From Selaginella moellendorffii (Eukaryota; Streptophyta; Lycopodiopsida; Selaginellales; Selaginellaceae): a DNA stretch of 64,000 nt. The first letter of the stretch is position 1. The number at the start of each line of letters is the position of its first letter. This document shows positions 1 to 12,005 of the stretch, piece after piece. The notes beneath the pieces are model-generated. The model was given only the letters and a program-made list of their open reading frames with translations, had not been told where the DNA came from and made no database searches. Location of the stretch: NCBI RefSeq assembly GCF_000143415.4, contig NW_003314366.1:331946-395945 (forward strand). The letters are read 5' to 3'. The position numbers were made by a program, and so were the translations under genes.

Positions 1-1270
1 TGCCCGAGCGCCCCTAGACTGTGATTGTCGTCGCGAATGCCGAGAGGGGGATGAGGGCGCGCAACGTGTTCTTGAGAATACCCGAGCACGATGTGGTGTC
101 GTGGACGGCCATGATTCGTGGTTTCGCGGAGAGGGGGCATGTGGACGATGCGATGGCGATGTTCGATTCCGCGGCGGAAAGGAGCGTGGTGTCCTGGACG
201 GCCATGATCGAAGGCCTGGCGACGGCGGGAGATTTGAATCCAGCGGTCGAGATGTTCTCTCTTATGCCCAAATGGGATTCCATCGCCTGGAACGCGATGA
301 TCACAGTCTTCTCCCAGAGCGGTCGCGTCGACGACGCCCAATCCTTCTTCCACTCGATGCCCTCTCGCAACATCGTCTCCTGGAACGCGCTCATCGCCGC
401 CTACGCCCAATCTCGCCAGGTCGACGACGCCATCGCCGCGATCTCTCGCGCGCCACAGCTCGATGTGATCTCCTGGAACGCCATGATCACCGTGCACGGG
501 CTCGTCGGAGACGCCGTCGCGGCCAAGGCCGTCTTCGATTCCATGCCCCAGTCTCCTGGAACGCGATGATCTCGAGCTTTGCCCAGGCGGGGCTGATGGA
601 CGAGGCAAGCACCGCCTTCGATCGGATATCCCAGAGGAATGTAGTCTCCTGGACGAGCACCGCAGCCGGATTCGCCCAGAGCGGCCTCGTCGCCCAAGCG
701 AAGCACGCATTCCAATCCATGCCGGAGCGCAATTGGATCACCTGGACCGCGGTGGTGGCAGCATTTGCCCAGAGCGGGCATTTGGGCGAAGCCCGGGATC
801 TTCTCGCAAGGATCCCACACCCGGACGTCAAGCCCTGGGCCGAGATGGCGACCGCGTATGCTCGAAACGGGCATGGCAAGGTAGCGCTGGAGCTGCTCAA
901 ACCGATGGAGCTCCTGGGAATTCCACCCGACGAGGCCACCTGCGTGAACATCCTGAGCGCTTGCTGGCACGTCGGGCTCGTCGAAGAAGGCCGCCAGTGC
1001 TTCTTGTACATGCTGGAAGATCGATGCGTAGCTCCACACTTTGAGATCTACTGCTCCATGGTGGATTTGTTGGCTCGAGCAGGGCAGCTCCCACAGGCCG
1101 AGGAGCTTATCCAGAGCATGCCATATCTTCCCGATGATACCACCTGGGGAGCGCTGCTTGGCGGCGCTCGGATCCACAGTGATATCCAGTGTGGTCTCCG
1201 AGCGGCGTGGAGCGCGTTTGAGGCACACCCCGAGAACCCCGGACCTATGACCAATATCTTGCTGGAGTGA
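1..1270 (+). pseudogene. PLS-class pentatricopeptide repeat (PPR) gene, broken and cut by the window edge
   Basis: Tandem 31-35 residue PPR motifs are visible, with the recurring core VVSWTAMI or VSWNAMI followed by a helix and a MP(E/S)RN-type end. PLS-class PPR proteins normally bind organelle RNA. After the last motifs an E-like region follows (DDTTWGALLGGARIHSD), and the protein stops shortly after PENPG at 1268-1270, so there is no DYW deaminase domain. Motifs before about 555 read in one frame (open from 18) and those after it in another. At 551-560 the text runs from MPQ straight into SWNAMI, missing about ten bases of a normal motif junction. An in-frame TAG at 15-17 also interrupts what looks like the end of an earlier motif. 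The gene is therefore a pseudogene or carries sequence errors; its 5' end lies outside the window. Confidence 0.75.
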
Positions 1271-1463
1271 CCACCTAGAGCTGGCTCATCAAAAACCGAT
1301 TTTTTTTGTTAGATCGAAAGAAATACCATAGAGAAATTGAAGAACACAGAAGAGTAGAAGAACCAGTGCGCGTACCTTAAATGTTAGCTATTGATACTTA
1401 TAGACTTACATAGTACAATCTGTTGAGAAATCAATCTTCCGGCTTCCAACCATTGTCAAAACA

Positions 1464-2628
1464 TCACGACACATACTTGTCCAAGTATCCCTGCACAAAA
1501 AGAGAACAAGGATGAATTGAAACGAATGAGAGTGTCGGTACCTTGACGAGCTTGGTGATCTTTGCGTGGGAGGAATCCATGAACTGCTCGATCTTGGCCT
1601 GGCCCTTTGGGATTTCGTGACCTTGCAACGTTCCCATGACTTTGTCCACGGCCTTTTGCGCGATTGTCTTGAACGCGACTTTGCTCAGGTGGCCTTCCTT
1701 CCAAGCCGGCTTGAGCGACTCCTTGACGAAGTCTGTGATCGCGTTCCTCAGCACCTTCAAGGACCTCATCTCCCTGTCCATCATCTTCTTCCGATCATCA
1801 CTCGGGCTGTGACTTTGCGTCTTTTGTAGCTCGAGAGAAAACTCCGGCGCTCCAAACATCTCCAAGTCACGCTCAACCTCTGGAAGTGGCTTGGAAAGAG
1901 CTTCATTTCGAGCTTCATCTCGAGTGTTATCTCTGGCAGCCACAGCCACTGCAGCTACTTCACACCCAGCGTGATCAGCTACTTCACACCCAGCGTGATC
2001 TGGTAAAGCCGAATCCTGATGCTCCTGTGTCTCGTTTTGTGCGTGCTCTTCTTGGCATGTTTCCACCACCATTCTGTCGTAAGCTTCCACCACTCCATGC
2101 TGTTGATTCGTTTCCACCGCTCTACGCTCTTGATGCGTTTCCACCACTCTATGCTGCTCCTCGACACGCTCAGTCGATGGCCTGGGACTGGGACTATCTC
2201 GCCTAGAGTATCTCCTGTGACTGGGACTCTCCTCCCGTTCCCTACGAGAGTATCCATTGTGCCTGTAATCGTCGTCCAGCTCCCGGCTCCTCGATTTCCC
2301 ATTCACATCCCGTCCCCTGGGATAGAAGCTCGAGTCGCGCTTACTGTGGCTGTAGCTCCTCCGCTGGTATCTGTCCTCAAACTCGTCGTGGAGAAACCAG
2401 CACTCATTCCCTCTGAAGCAATTCCCCCTGGCGTAATCCACACAGATCTTCTGCTTCTTACCATGGATCCGCGGCGGTGGAGACCGGCTGGAAGATGAAA
2501 GTACACTGAGATAAGCGATTGGGATGGGCGAGCTAGCTCCACTCTTACCTCAATCGCTTGGGCGATCTGCTGCGATCCCTTCGGCGCCGTCCAGGGGAGC
2601 GGCTTCTACTGCGCTGCCTCTTGCTCAT
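1464..2628 (-). CDS. CCCH zinc-finger protein, FES1/C3H38-like (350 aa, 3 exons)
   Basis: Three exons join cleanly: 2549-2628, 1542-2487 and 1464-1490, with GT-AG introns of 61 and 51 nt. The protein starts with an Arg/Ser-rich stretch (MSKRQRSRSRSPGRRRR). One CCCH finger follows at about residues 40-60 (C-VDYARGN-C-FRGNE-C-WFL-H, spacing 7-5-3), then a long Arg/Ser/Glu-rich disordered middle. The conserved C-terminal block (FVKESLKPAWKEGHLSK ... KITKLVKGYLDKYVS) matches the plant FRIGIDA-ESSENTIAL 1 / C3H36-38-55 group. Known members are nuclear RNA- or chromatin-associated proteins; FES1 acts with FRIGIDA in flowering control, a role that need not hold in a lycophyte. The 51-nt intron is a multiple of three and open, so naive ORF calling reads through it. 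The gene is divergent from ATXR3. Confidence 0.82.
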
Positions 2629-3505
2629 TGCGCCGCCGCTGGAGGAGCAAAGAACCAGCGAGCGTCATCTCGCTTTGAGCGCCATCGCCAAAGGTAGGGT
2701 TAGGGCAAGATTCCGTAGCCTCTACGGTGAAATGTACGGCAACGAATTTAAAAGTTCCACGTTTGGCAAGTAGATAACAGTAAACTTTGGTAAAAGGTTC
2801 CAGTTTTTCCTTTAGTTTTATTTCTTCTTTTTAACGATAGGCTTATACTGCGCAGCCCTAACCCCTGAAGCTTCACAGGGTTAGGGCCAACGCCAGCGTC
2901 ATCAATCGTGTGTGACAGATCTTTGGGGAGGGAAGGCGGAGGAGGAGCCGCCATAGCCACAGCGCCAAGCAGCAGGATCGTCGGGCAGCTCTGCAATCCC
3001 TCCGCGCGCTCGTAATCTTCGCGGCTATGGCGCTTTTTTCCTGCTGCGCTTAGGTCGGGGGAGCGCAATCAGCAGCGATGCACGGCGCGCAGCTACGGCA
3101 ATGGGCGAGGGTGAGGTTCCGCTGCCCAAATTTCGTGCTTTCTTGTTTGTGTGGCTGATTCTGGCACAGGGAACTGGGCTGGGGTTTTTCCCGTCTGTCC
3201 ATGCCCCGCGGGGTGGAAGACCTAGCGTGATCTTGCCTGAGCTGTGATTCCTGGCTTGTGGAGTGGGATTTTCTCGTCATTGTTTGCTGCATGGTCGATT
3301 GCGGGTTGAGCTGGCATGAGCCCCTCTTTCTTTTTGCTTCGATTTCTCCTCCTCAACCCTAGGACGAAGCTCGCGTTCTTTCTCCCCAGTGTCTCAATTG
3401 ACTAATTTTTTGCAATTTTCTTTCTTTCCCTTTTGTTCTTCAGTGCTACCAAGCTTGTCGCGAGATTTGGTACACCAGTATGAAATTGAGGAGGAGGAAG
3501 TGACT
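2629..3505. promoter_or_regulatory. Divergent promoter region between the CCCH gene and ATXR3, with teloboxes
   Basis: No convincing coding sequence is present. Telobox-type motifs (AGGGTTAGGG and complement) occur at 2696-2705, 2855-2864 and 2877-2886. The last two form an inverted pair, GCCCTAACCC (2855-2864) and GGGTTAGGGC (2878-2887), around a TGAAGCTTCA palindrome (2866-2875). A pyrimidine-rich tract ending in CAG near 3443 could be the 3' splice site of a 5'-UTR intron of ATXR3. A 7-codon upstream ORF (3480-3503) ends two bases before the ATXR3 start at 3506. Confidence 0.5.
3480..3503 (+). promoter_or_regulatory. Seven-codon upstream ORF abutting the ATXR3 start codon
   Basis: ATG at 3480 reads MKLRRRK and stops with TGA at 3501-3503, two bases before the ATG at 3506 that opens the long frame. 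If it lies in the mature leader it could limit initiation at 3506. The transcript start is unknown. Confidence 0.3.
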
Positions 3506-6500
3506 ATGGTGTCGAGCCCAGATCGACCCCCTGGATCTCCGGGCGCTCCCCTGGATCTCAATTTCCAGAATGCCAACCAAGTAGACGAGCCCACTCTCTC
3601 ACTGGACGCTAGAGAGCACCAGGAAGAATTTTCTCGCGGCTCCGGCATGGATTCTCACCTGGGCGAGTCAAACCATTTTTCCCGCTCAGACAGGGAGCTG
3701 GAAAACGCTCTCCCGCTGCATCAAGACAAGGAAGATAAGGGGCGGGGTGGCAGGAAAACTCGATGGGATCCATCGCCCACCAAGCAGGGAGCTCAATCGG
3801 AGTCCGGGAACGATTTAGCTTATGGTCAAGACAATGATCTTGACGAGAGACACACCATCGGTTCTCGGAGGGCCTCTATGATCTCTTCTTCGAGCAGCTA
3901 TGGAAATGGTTACGCGGACCATGACTCGAGAAGCCGGAGATACAATGACAGCCGGAGGTGTGTGACGATCCAGGGGAACATCCGCAAAGATAACTACTAT
4001 AGAAACGATGTGAAGCCGAGCTTAGAGTACAAGAGCTCTTCGTACGAGCGTTCAGCGGTTTACGATAGGGGGCCTCACAGATTTGGTACTAGGAATGGCT
4101 TCGAGCGTCGGGGTGATTGGTGTGCTTCACGCGGTAGCAGGGATCATCGGGACTGGGGAAATCGCTCCGAGAGTAGAGAGAGCTACGATGCTAGAGATCG
4201 CAGGTGTGATCGGGAAGTGTTTGAGCGCAGGGACTGGATTCGAGGTGCTGAAAGAGATCGGAGGCAAGTCAGAAGCTCGGAGGAATGGCACTCGGATGAC
4301 TATCGTAGCAGTAGCGGGCAGTGGGATTCAAGTAGCAGGTTTACCAGTGTACAAGCGGCGGTCCCGGCATTCCAAGCGAATGAAGGATCGGCTTTTCTTT
4401 CCTCTAGTCACCATTTGCCGCCTCCTTCCGTAGAGCACGAATCTTCTACACCTCCGCCTCCTGTGGCTGCCCTGCAGCCTGTTCTAGGTGATCCGGGAAC
4501 TCATGTTGCGATGGAGATCGAAAGTGATGGACAAGAACAGGAAGACCGAGATGAAACGTATGAGCCTGGAGAGGTGAAGGACGGGTGGGTGTACATCAAC
4601 AAGATGGAGACACGCAGGGGCCTATGGAGCTGGCTGCATTGAAGCTGCTGGCGTCCAGGGAGTTCATGGCCCAACGACGACCACGGCCCTGGGTGATGCG
4701 CTGCGGACAAACGCCTGGATCACTCTAGAGCATGCACAGTCTCCGACAACGTTCGTCGCCTTACAGAAGCTGGTAAATCCTGTCGCTGCTACTAGAAATG
4801 CAAAAGATGCTACACTGGTGGAATCGACCATCGATGGAAACGCGCAGTTCCAAAATGAGTCTTTTGAGTTCTTGGACATTGACGGAAGGGTGGAGAGAAT
4901 ACTTGCGACCTGTCGTGCCTCGGACCAAGGAAACGAGCTTAAATCTGTATTGAGTAAGTTTTGTGCTATTAATTAGTAAGTATCGTAAGGCGTTTAACGG
5001 GCCACTGACTTGTGTTTTGTGCCAGGTGCGTTGGATGCACAGCGACAACACTCACCAGACGAAGGTTGTGGAAAAGATGGTTTTTGCGGTCGATATTCGC
5101 TAACGCGTAATTGGCTTTTGCAGGTTCTGCTCCGCCTGAGCTGAGTAATCCGTGGAAGGACTCATACAACCTCGGATTCGGCGTTGATGCTGATTTGGAG
5201 TGTCTAGATGCGGTTCCCAGAGTTGTGCCACCCGAGCCGGTGCCTGCTCCTCCGCCGTCAACCGAGGAGGACTTGCATCATCACGATCACAATCCAAGTC
5301 CATTGAAGTGGAAGCCTGGTAGATGGACTTCCAAGGGAGGAGACTGGAAGTTACTTCATCCGGATGGTCAGAACTACGTCAAGGTGGTTCTGAATGAGGG
5401 TTCTTTGCTCTGCGAACGTCCGCATTACGGGGTTGACCCCAGGAGGCAGGTCCAGGTGTCAGAAAGACCAAAGTTTGAACTGCCACAGTGGGCACTTGAC
5501 AGAAATCAGAAGGCGGATTCAAGTGCTGAAACGACGAAATCAGCTTCGGCAACCAGGCCAGCGAAGACTGCTACCAGGGCTTTCGACCATGGAAAAGAGA
5601 TTGCTCCGGAGAGAGCAAGCATGGAAAGACCGAGCTCTTTCCTTACGAAGAAGGCATCTTTCAGCGATACGCGTCCTAAGACACTGCCACCTGAAAGGCA
5701 CACACCTTCAGCAAGAACGTTTGCTTCGAAAGCTCAGAGACCGTCTTCATGCTCTGCAGATATCAAGGCTAAATGCAACCATGATCTTGGTAGAGGAGAC
5801 TGGTTCTACAAGGATGGAGGTGGTCGCGAAAGAGGCCCGTACTCATTTGCTGAACTGCAAGCAATGGTTGGAAGAGAGCTCCTAATACCGGGTACCAGCG
5901 CTTATAGGAAGAGTGATGATCTCTGGGTGCCACTCCCGCGGCCTGAGATGGATGATGGCAACTTCAACGTGACAGAGGTGACCACTTCCAGTTTTGATGG
6001 TGCCCGACGCGTGAGGAAAGTCGTGACCACAAATATCCAGCAGACTATCATGGCCTTCACCAGCGGCCAGCTACATGAACACGTTATGAAGCACTACAAA
6101 AATCAGGTGATGTCCGCGATTTTGTTCGAAGGTTTAGATGCTCGTGCAAAGCTCATAGAGTCGAACAGAAGGCTTTCAACGTGCTCTACAGTAGCTTTGC
6201 TCTCCGGCGAAGATTCTTGGATTGGATATGGAAGGTCTCACCCCTCGCCTTCGAGCTCCAATGACACAAGTGACGAACGCGAAGATGGTACGCTTATTTG
6301 CTTCCCATGGTTTACTGTAATGCCTAACTGTTCTTTCGTAGGTGACCAAGATCATCGTCCCAACAGAAGGCCTTTATTCAGGTCTAACGGATTGAGCCAG
6401 GAGCAGACTTCCAGAAAACGGCGTCTGGTTTACAATGACGATGTAGAATCGTCGGAAGATGAACTCCCGACAGGAAGAAGAACAAGACAGCGACGTCTGA

Positions 6501-9500
6501 TCCGCAACGACGTTTTTGACTCATCGGATGAGCACTTGTACGAGGCGGGACAGAATAACAGCTGGGAGACACTAGGACAGTTGATGCTGATGCGAATCTA
6601 CCATCATCTTAAAGGGGACTTGAAATCGCTGGCATTGATTTCTATGACCTGCAAATCCTGGCGCGCTGCTGTTGAGAAGTTCAAGCCAAAAGTGAAATGC
6701 CTCGATTTTACGTCCATCGGAGTGCATTGCACAGATGCTGTTTTGTCTTCGGTCCAGGTATGCGAAAGTTTCTTTCTTTCACTGGTTGGCTAATCATCCT
6801 ACTAAACAGCAACAAAATTACGGTGGGGGCAACCTGAAGCAGATACTGCTGAAGGATTGCACGGTGCTCAGTCCGGATGCTCTCGGGAAGTTTTTGGAGG
6901 CTTGTCCGACGATTCAAGATGTTGATATCAACGGCTGTGACCAGTTCGGCGACCTTAGTCACAGTTTTCCTCAAGTAAACTGGGTATACGACGACAGTGA
7001 GGTGTCCGACAGTGCAACTCAGGGAAGCGATGATTCCCATCGCAAGATGAAAAGCTTGAACTCCATCGGCACTTGTAGCTAAAGTAAGGACGATGAAGAC
7101 GTGGATGAGTCAGAGCCGATGGACATAGACCCATGCTACAGCAACGAGCAGGACATCGATTCCATGACGCAGCACAGCGGCTACAAACGGGTTAAGGTGA
7201 CCACCGATATAAAGGTCCTAAAGGATAATGGTTACTTGAAAGGCAAACGGAAAACTACGGTGACGAAGAAGCTCAACAAGCTAAGACGTTCAGTGAAGTC
7301 TGTCGTACTGGATGAAGAATTCACCGAGGTGGACGAGTATGCATGCGATGTACGCGAATGGGGTGCGCGCATGCCCAAAGCAGCGATGGTGCCACCGGTG
7401 ACCAGGAAGTATGAGATTATTGAGGACTACTGGATAGTCATAGACAAAGACTTGGTCGAAAGGAAGATGAAAGTCGAGGTTCCAGACGACTATGAGGAGA
7501 AGCTAAGGGCTTCAAAGCTGAAGCGTGGTGAATACAGCCACCTAGACATTCCTGACATCAAGGAGTACCACCCTCGAAGAGAATTGGGGCTGGAAGTCAT
7601 GGAGCAGGAGGTTTATGGAATAGACCCGTACACACATAATCTTCTTCTGGATACTATGCCAAAGATTCCAGCGATGACACTTCAAGAGAAACTGCAGTTT
7701 ATGGAAGAGGTATGATCTTTCAGAATGTTTCTTGTCCTTGGCGACTTACAGTGTGTTTGCAGACATTGCTCCAAGCCATAAACAAGGAGGTAAAACAGTT
7801 TACCGGTACAGGAAAAGCGCCAATTGATTTTTCACTGGAACCCGTCATACAACGAATCGTAGATGACGCTCAAGATACGTCCATGCAACAGTTTGCCCAA
7901 GGGCTTCTCTCTAACATGCGCAATCGTACAAAGGAGAAGTATTTAGCTTATCGCAAGGTATGCTCACTGCCGTGCGCGTGCATGTTAAGGCATACTTATT
8001 AATTGCACTGCAGGGCCTCGGGGTGGTTTGTAACAAGGACGGTGGATTTAAGGAGGACGACTTTGTTGTGGAGTTCTTTGGGGAGGTACACGTTTACTTG
8101 TTTTAATTCCCACTTAACTCTGTCAATCAATTATAGGTGTATCCTGCCTGGAGATGGTATGAGAAACAGGACGGATGCCGGTATTTGCAGAAGAAAGATA
8201 AAGAACCTTTGCCAGAGTTCTACAACATTCTATTGGAACGGCCAAAGGTGCTTACCCTGATTCTTGAGCGTCAGTTACTGATCAAATGCGGTTATAGGGT
8301 GATGCTGCTGGCTACGATCTTGTAGTCGTGGATGCCATGCACAAAGCAAATTTTGCAAGTCGGATATGTCACTCATGCAGACCAAACTGCGAGGCAAAGT
8401 AAGCTTCACTCAATTAAATCAGTCCTATGTGCTAACACGGGTTTGTCAGGGTCACTGCCGTCAAAGGCCGATACATTATTGGAGTCTATGCTCTACGACC
8501 TATCCAGAATGGTGAAGAACTAACTTTCGACTATAATTCTGTGACGGAGGTGAAGTTCACTCTCTTTCTCTTTATGATTTGTGCAAGCCTGACACGTCGT
8601 CTTACAGAGCAAAGAGGAGTACAACAACTCAATCTGTTTGTGCGGAAGCCAGTGTTGTCGTGGGAGCTATCTTAATCTTGCTAATGCGGGAGCTTCACAA
8701 GATGTTATCAAGGAGCGGCATGGTCTACTGGACCGGCATGTTCTACTTCTTGAAGCCTGCTGTGAGGGGCCGGTGACAAGGTTGGAGCTCGAAGAGATGA
8801 GGCAGGCGGGTGTTGGATCTTGTCTTCTGGACGGCTTGCCGGATTGGTTGCTAAAATATACGGCCCGACTGGTATGTTTTAAATTTTAAACTTTGATCTC
8901 CACTCATGTTTTTGTAGGTGGAGTTTATGAATCTGGAACGGCAACTACTGCCTGACGAGCTCATGAGAAGTGTTAAAAAGAAGAGAAAGGATGCCGATTT
9001 ATCTTATGAACTCGGTAGAGTCGACGCCGAGAACCAGGTTTGAAATCACATCAAAGGGGACTTTGGATGTTTGTAACCCACCTCTGTTGTTTACAGGCCG
9101 AGGGTGTCTACAATCAAAGGCTGCAAAACATTGCCATCACACTTGACAAAGTAAATGTTCCTCTTTTTTCTCTTCTTCGTGATCTTCTTTTATTGACGGC
9201 GTTTTCTTTTGCCGGTTTCAGGTGAGGTACGTCCTGCGGCAACTGTTCACGGATCCTCGGGAGGCACCACCTCTTTTGAAAAAGCTCGATCAGAAGGAAC
9301 TCGTTTCGCGGCTGTGGAGTGCAGAGAATTCGATTGTGAACGAGCTGCTTAGCTGTATGATGCCACACATCCCGGCGGATAGATTAGCTGAGTTGAAGCG
9401 GCAGGTTCAAGAGCATACGCCAGACGAAAGAGACGACGGGGGAAGCCTCCGGGAGTCACTCTTATGGTACGTTTTCTCTTTCTTGTGTTGTTCTTGCTGA

Positions 9501-10203
9501 CGATTTCTTTAGGCTAAGAGATACGCTGCGAGGTTTGGAGCCGACAGTGTTGTCAAGACATGATGCAGCTGCAGACCTGGTTCAGATGTACGCGTACACT
9601 CAGTGCTTCTTTACGTGCGAGGTATGCGTGTCTATGGTTTGTGTTGATCGTCTCATCACGCATATTTTACCGCAGGAGTATGGCACCTTTGAGTCCCCTC
9701 CGATTGAAATAAGCTCCCTGGATCTTGGCAAGCATGTCAATCCTCCCTCTTGCCACAAGTGGAAGAAGACGTACAATAAGGAGTACGTGCTTGGGCAGCT
9801 CATATCCTGGTTCAAGCAGACATGCGCTGATCCTGGTGCCAGCCTTGTACAGCAACGAAGAGGCTGCCTGGTGCTCCCGGATTTCTCGTCCTGCTACGCC
9901 AAGGGCTTGCAGCAAGATTCTCGGCGTGCGTACGGCTCCAGGTTTCGAGAAGAAATGTTCCCGCGAATGGTACGCTCGATGCGTTTCTCTCGTTTCTCTG
10001 TGGCTAACTTGGTTCTTGTTGCGCAGGAGCGCTGGCCTCAAAAGCAGTGGCCAAAGTCACAGTTTTGGGAGTTCAAGAGTAACAGAGGGCTGTTTGGGAG
10101 TCCAATGCTGGATGCCGTGCAGCGACGCGGCTATCCAGACTCGGAGATGATGCATTGGCTCAAGACGAGGCCCGTTAACTTTGAAGGCCCCTACGACGAT
10201 TGA
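3506..10203 (+). CDS. ATXR3: ATXR3/SDG2-type SET-domain histone H3K4 methyltransferase (about 18 exons)
   Basis: The order matches plant ATXR3/SDG2, the main H3K4 trimethylase: Arg/Ser-rich N-terminus; two GYF-like WFY/WVY blocks (4586-4700 and near 5800, DWFYKDGGGRERGP); an F-box/LRR-like stretch (6560-6990); REWGARMPKAAMVPPVTRKY (7350); the SET core (ICHSCRPNCEAK, GEELTFDYNS); post-SET (CLCGSQCCRGSYL); and the long family-specific tail. Exons read: 3506-4953, 5026-5064, 5124-6287, 6342-6757, 6810-7709, 7763-7957, 8014-8085, 8137-8247, 8298-8398, 8450-8549, 8608-8871, 8918-9037, 9097-9150, 9222-9466, 9513-9621, 9676-9969, 10027-10203. Three problems: the frame slips near 4604 and near 4672, inside the first GYF block, and an in-frame TAA lies at 7080-7082. 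GT-AG introns at 4589-4658 and 7002-7088 would bypass them at the cost of coding-like sequence. All later splice junctions are clean. Confidence 0.85.
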
Positions 10204-10540
10204 GAAAGAAGAGAGAGCAGGGACGAAAAACAAAGGAAAGAGAAGGGAAGGAGCCACATCTTGTTTTACGATGATTAGCTCATCGCGGTGGGCTAATCAT
10301 CCTAAAACAAGGAATGTGGAAACAAGGTTTGTTCTTGTTTTTGTACAGATATACATTGTCCGCGTTTTGTCGTTTGATTTTTCTTACATGGTCCCTTTTT
10401 TAAAAACGAATATTCTCTAGCCCTAATGCGAATATTCTATCAAGATTAGGGCTTCTGACGGGCGGCTAAGCAAGCGCCAGCCGTTGGATATAGCGCGAAC
10501 TACTTTTTAAAGAGCGAACATCTCTAGATCACTAGAGAAT
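10204..10540. other. 3' flank of ATXR3; no gene seen
   Basis: Purine-rich then AT-rich sequence after the ATXR3 stop. It contains a 9-bp inverted repeat, AGCCCTAAT (10419-10427) and ATTAGGGCT (10445-10453), and a repeated GAATATTCT. TAAAAC at 10303-10308 is one side of the microhomology later used to delete the kinase gene from the duplicated copy. Confidence 0.5.
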
Positions 10541-11646
10541 TTAGATTGTGCCGACGATCATACGAGGCCTGCCACTGATTACCGAAGGATCATCGGGCGT
10601 TCCCTTGTGCCCACTCCATGCTAACACTTCCTCGAGGTTTTCCCTGGCTCCAATTGCACGCCCTGCCACCTCCACCCCATCTAGCGTCCACTTGGCCTTC
10701 ACACCTTCCAGTGGGAAAAACGCGCCCTCCCCACAAGCAAAGGCGCCCAGCTGCTGCACAAACTTGACCCAGATCGCAACAGGCCTGTTGTCCCAAGGCT
10801 GCTCCACCGGACGTTTGGGAGCGACTTCCACAGGCCGCGGACCAAACTCTGCCGAAGATACCCGTCCTGCCAACAAATCTTCGATACGTGCATCACTCAG
10901 GCCGCAAGCTTTCCCGAGGCGATGCAGCCACTGTTTGAAATCAGGCCAAGCATCGCGATCGAGCCTGGAAACGTAGGCTGCGAAGTCGCCTAGCGTTCCA
11001 CTCTCCGCCTCCAGCATCTGGATAGCGGCCTCCATAGTCACAGTAGGCCGCTCTTGGGAGAGCTCCACCAAGCGGAAAACAAGAGCCTGACAGTCCGACG
11101 GAGGGAGGGTTTCGTCGTCGTGAACATGTTCAGCTGCAATGCCGAGATCTTCTCCTCGTCCTCGCACCAAGCAAACTCGAGGTCGATCAATGCGAACTGG
11201 TTGCCACCCAAGAGGATCATGTTGCGGGGGTGGACGTCCTTGTGCCGGCAGCCGATCAGGTGAAGGTGGTATAGCCCCAGGAGGATGTCAAACGCCAACT
11301 TGCACAAGACACCCCCATGGAACTTCATGCCTCGAATGCAAAGTCCCAGCGGCTTTGTGACAAGCCCATGCACGTCACCAAACTGGCTGTGCTCGGTAGC
11401 AACTCCCCATGCCCGGAAGCAGCCATCGCTGACAAGCACGGGCAAGCTGGGCGACTTGATCCCTCGCTTGCAAAGCGACGCCAACGCTGAAACTTCAACA
11501 CCGAGGTTCATGTCGGCCTCGTAGTCCAGCTTGAGAACAAGCTGATCGCCTGTGGTGAGATCGATGGCACTGTAAACGGCGATGGAGCGGGACGTATGCA
11601 ATAGCTTCTCTAGCCGGATCTCCAAAGCATCACCTCCAGTGCACAT
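10541..11646 (-). CDS. Atypical protein-kinase-like protein with a frame break; unknown C-terminal domain
   Basis: The N-terminal part reads as a small kinase fold. There is a candidate ATP-binding lysine in QLVLKLDYE, an alpha-C glutamate, a catalytic loop HKDVHPRN (usual HRDxKxxN) and IDLEFAW where DFG is expected. Catalytic Asp and Asn are kept but DFG is DLE, so activity is uncertain. The frame changes once between about 11150 and 11095: the kinase part is open upstream, and the roughly 180-residue C-terminal part (SGTLGDFAAYVSRLD ... RPRMIVGTI, stop at 10541) continues in another frame. I found no GT-AG intron that repairs this without losing the DLE motif. The start is set at the ATG at 11646; upstream codons are open but repetitive (CAATGGCTCG units). 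The gene is divergent from the HeLo-like gene, about 360 bp apart. Its 3' end occurs twice more as relics at 17.4 and 23.9 kb. Confidence 0.55.
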
Positions 11647-12005
11647 GAATCGCCTGCTGAGAATGGGCCATAATACCCACCGATCTGGAACGGTTGGCTC
11701 TGGCTGCCATCCCTGTTTGTTTCTGATCGCACCTTTTCGATGTGCAAATCTCCATTGTAGCCCAAATCGACTGGCAATGGCTCGCAATGGCTCGCAGTGG
11801 CACGCAGCCATTGCCGCACAAGGTGACGGATCGCTGTAGAACACGTCCATCGTTCCCTTATAATCTTCTTAAAACCTTTTTACTTTTCAACAAGGGCATC
11901 TTTACTGACTTAAATGTTTCACAATGGCTCGAATAATTCCATTCCGTGTTGACTTTCACTGGAATTCTAGGATGAAAGGAGGAGGCATACCATAGGTCAT
12001 GTAAG

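Noticed and set aside
401-1228. Long minus-strand frame opposite the PPR gene at 401-1228
   Set aside because: Shadow of the PPR motifs; no independent similarity.
3050-3292. Small minus-strand frames in the ATXR3 upstream region (2748-3068, 3050-3292)
   Set aside because: No motif, no splice context, low-complexity composition; better explained as promoter or leader sequence.
11650-11850. N-terminal extension of the kinase-like gene (about 65 residues before the ATG at 11646)
   Set aside because: It is made of short repeats of CAATGGCTCGCA type, gives Cys/His/Arg-rich text in several frames, and does not look like protein-coding sequence.
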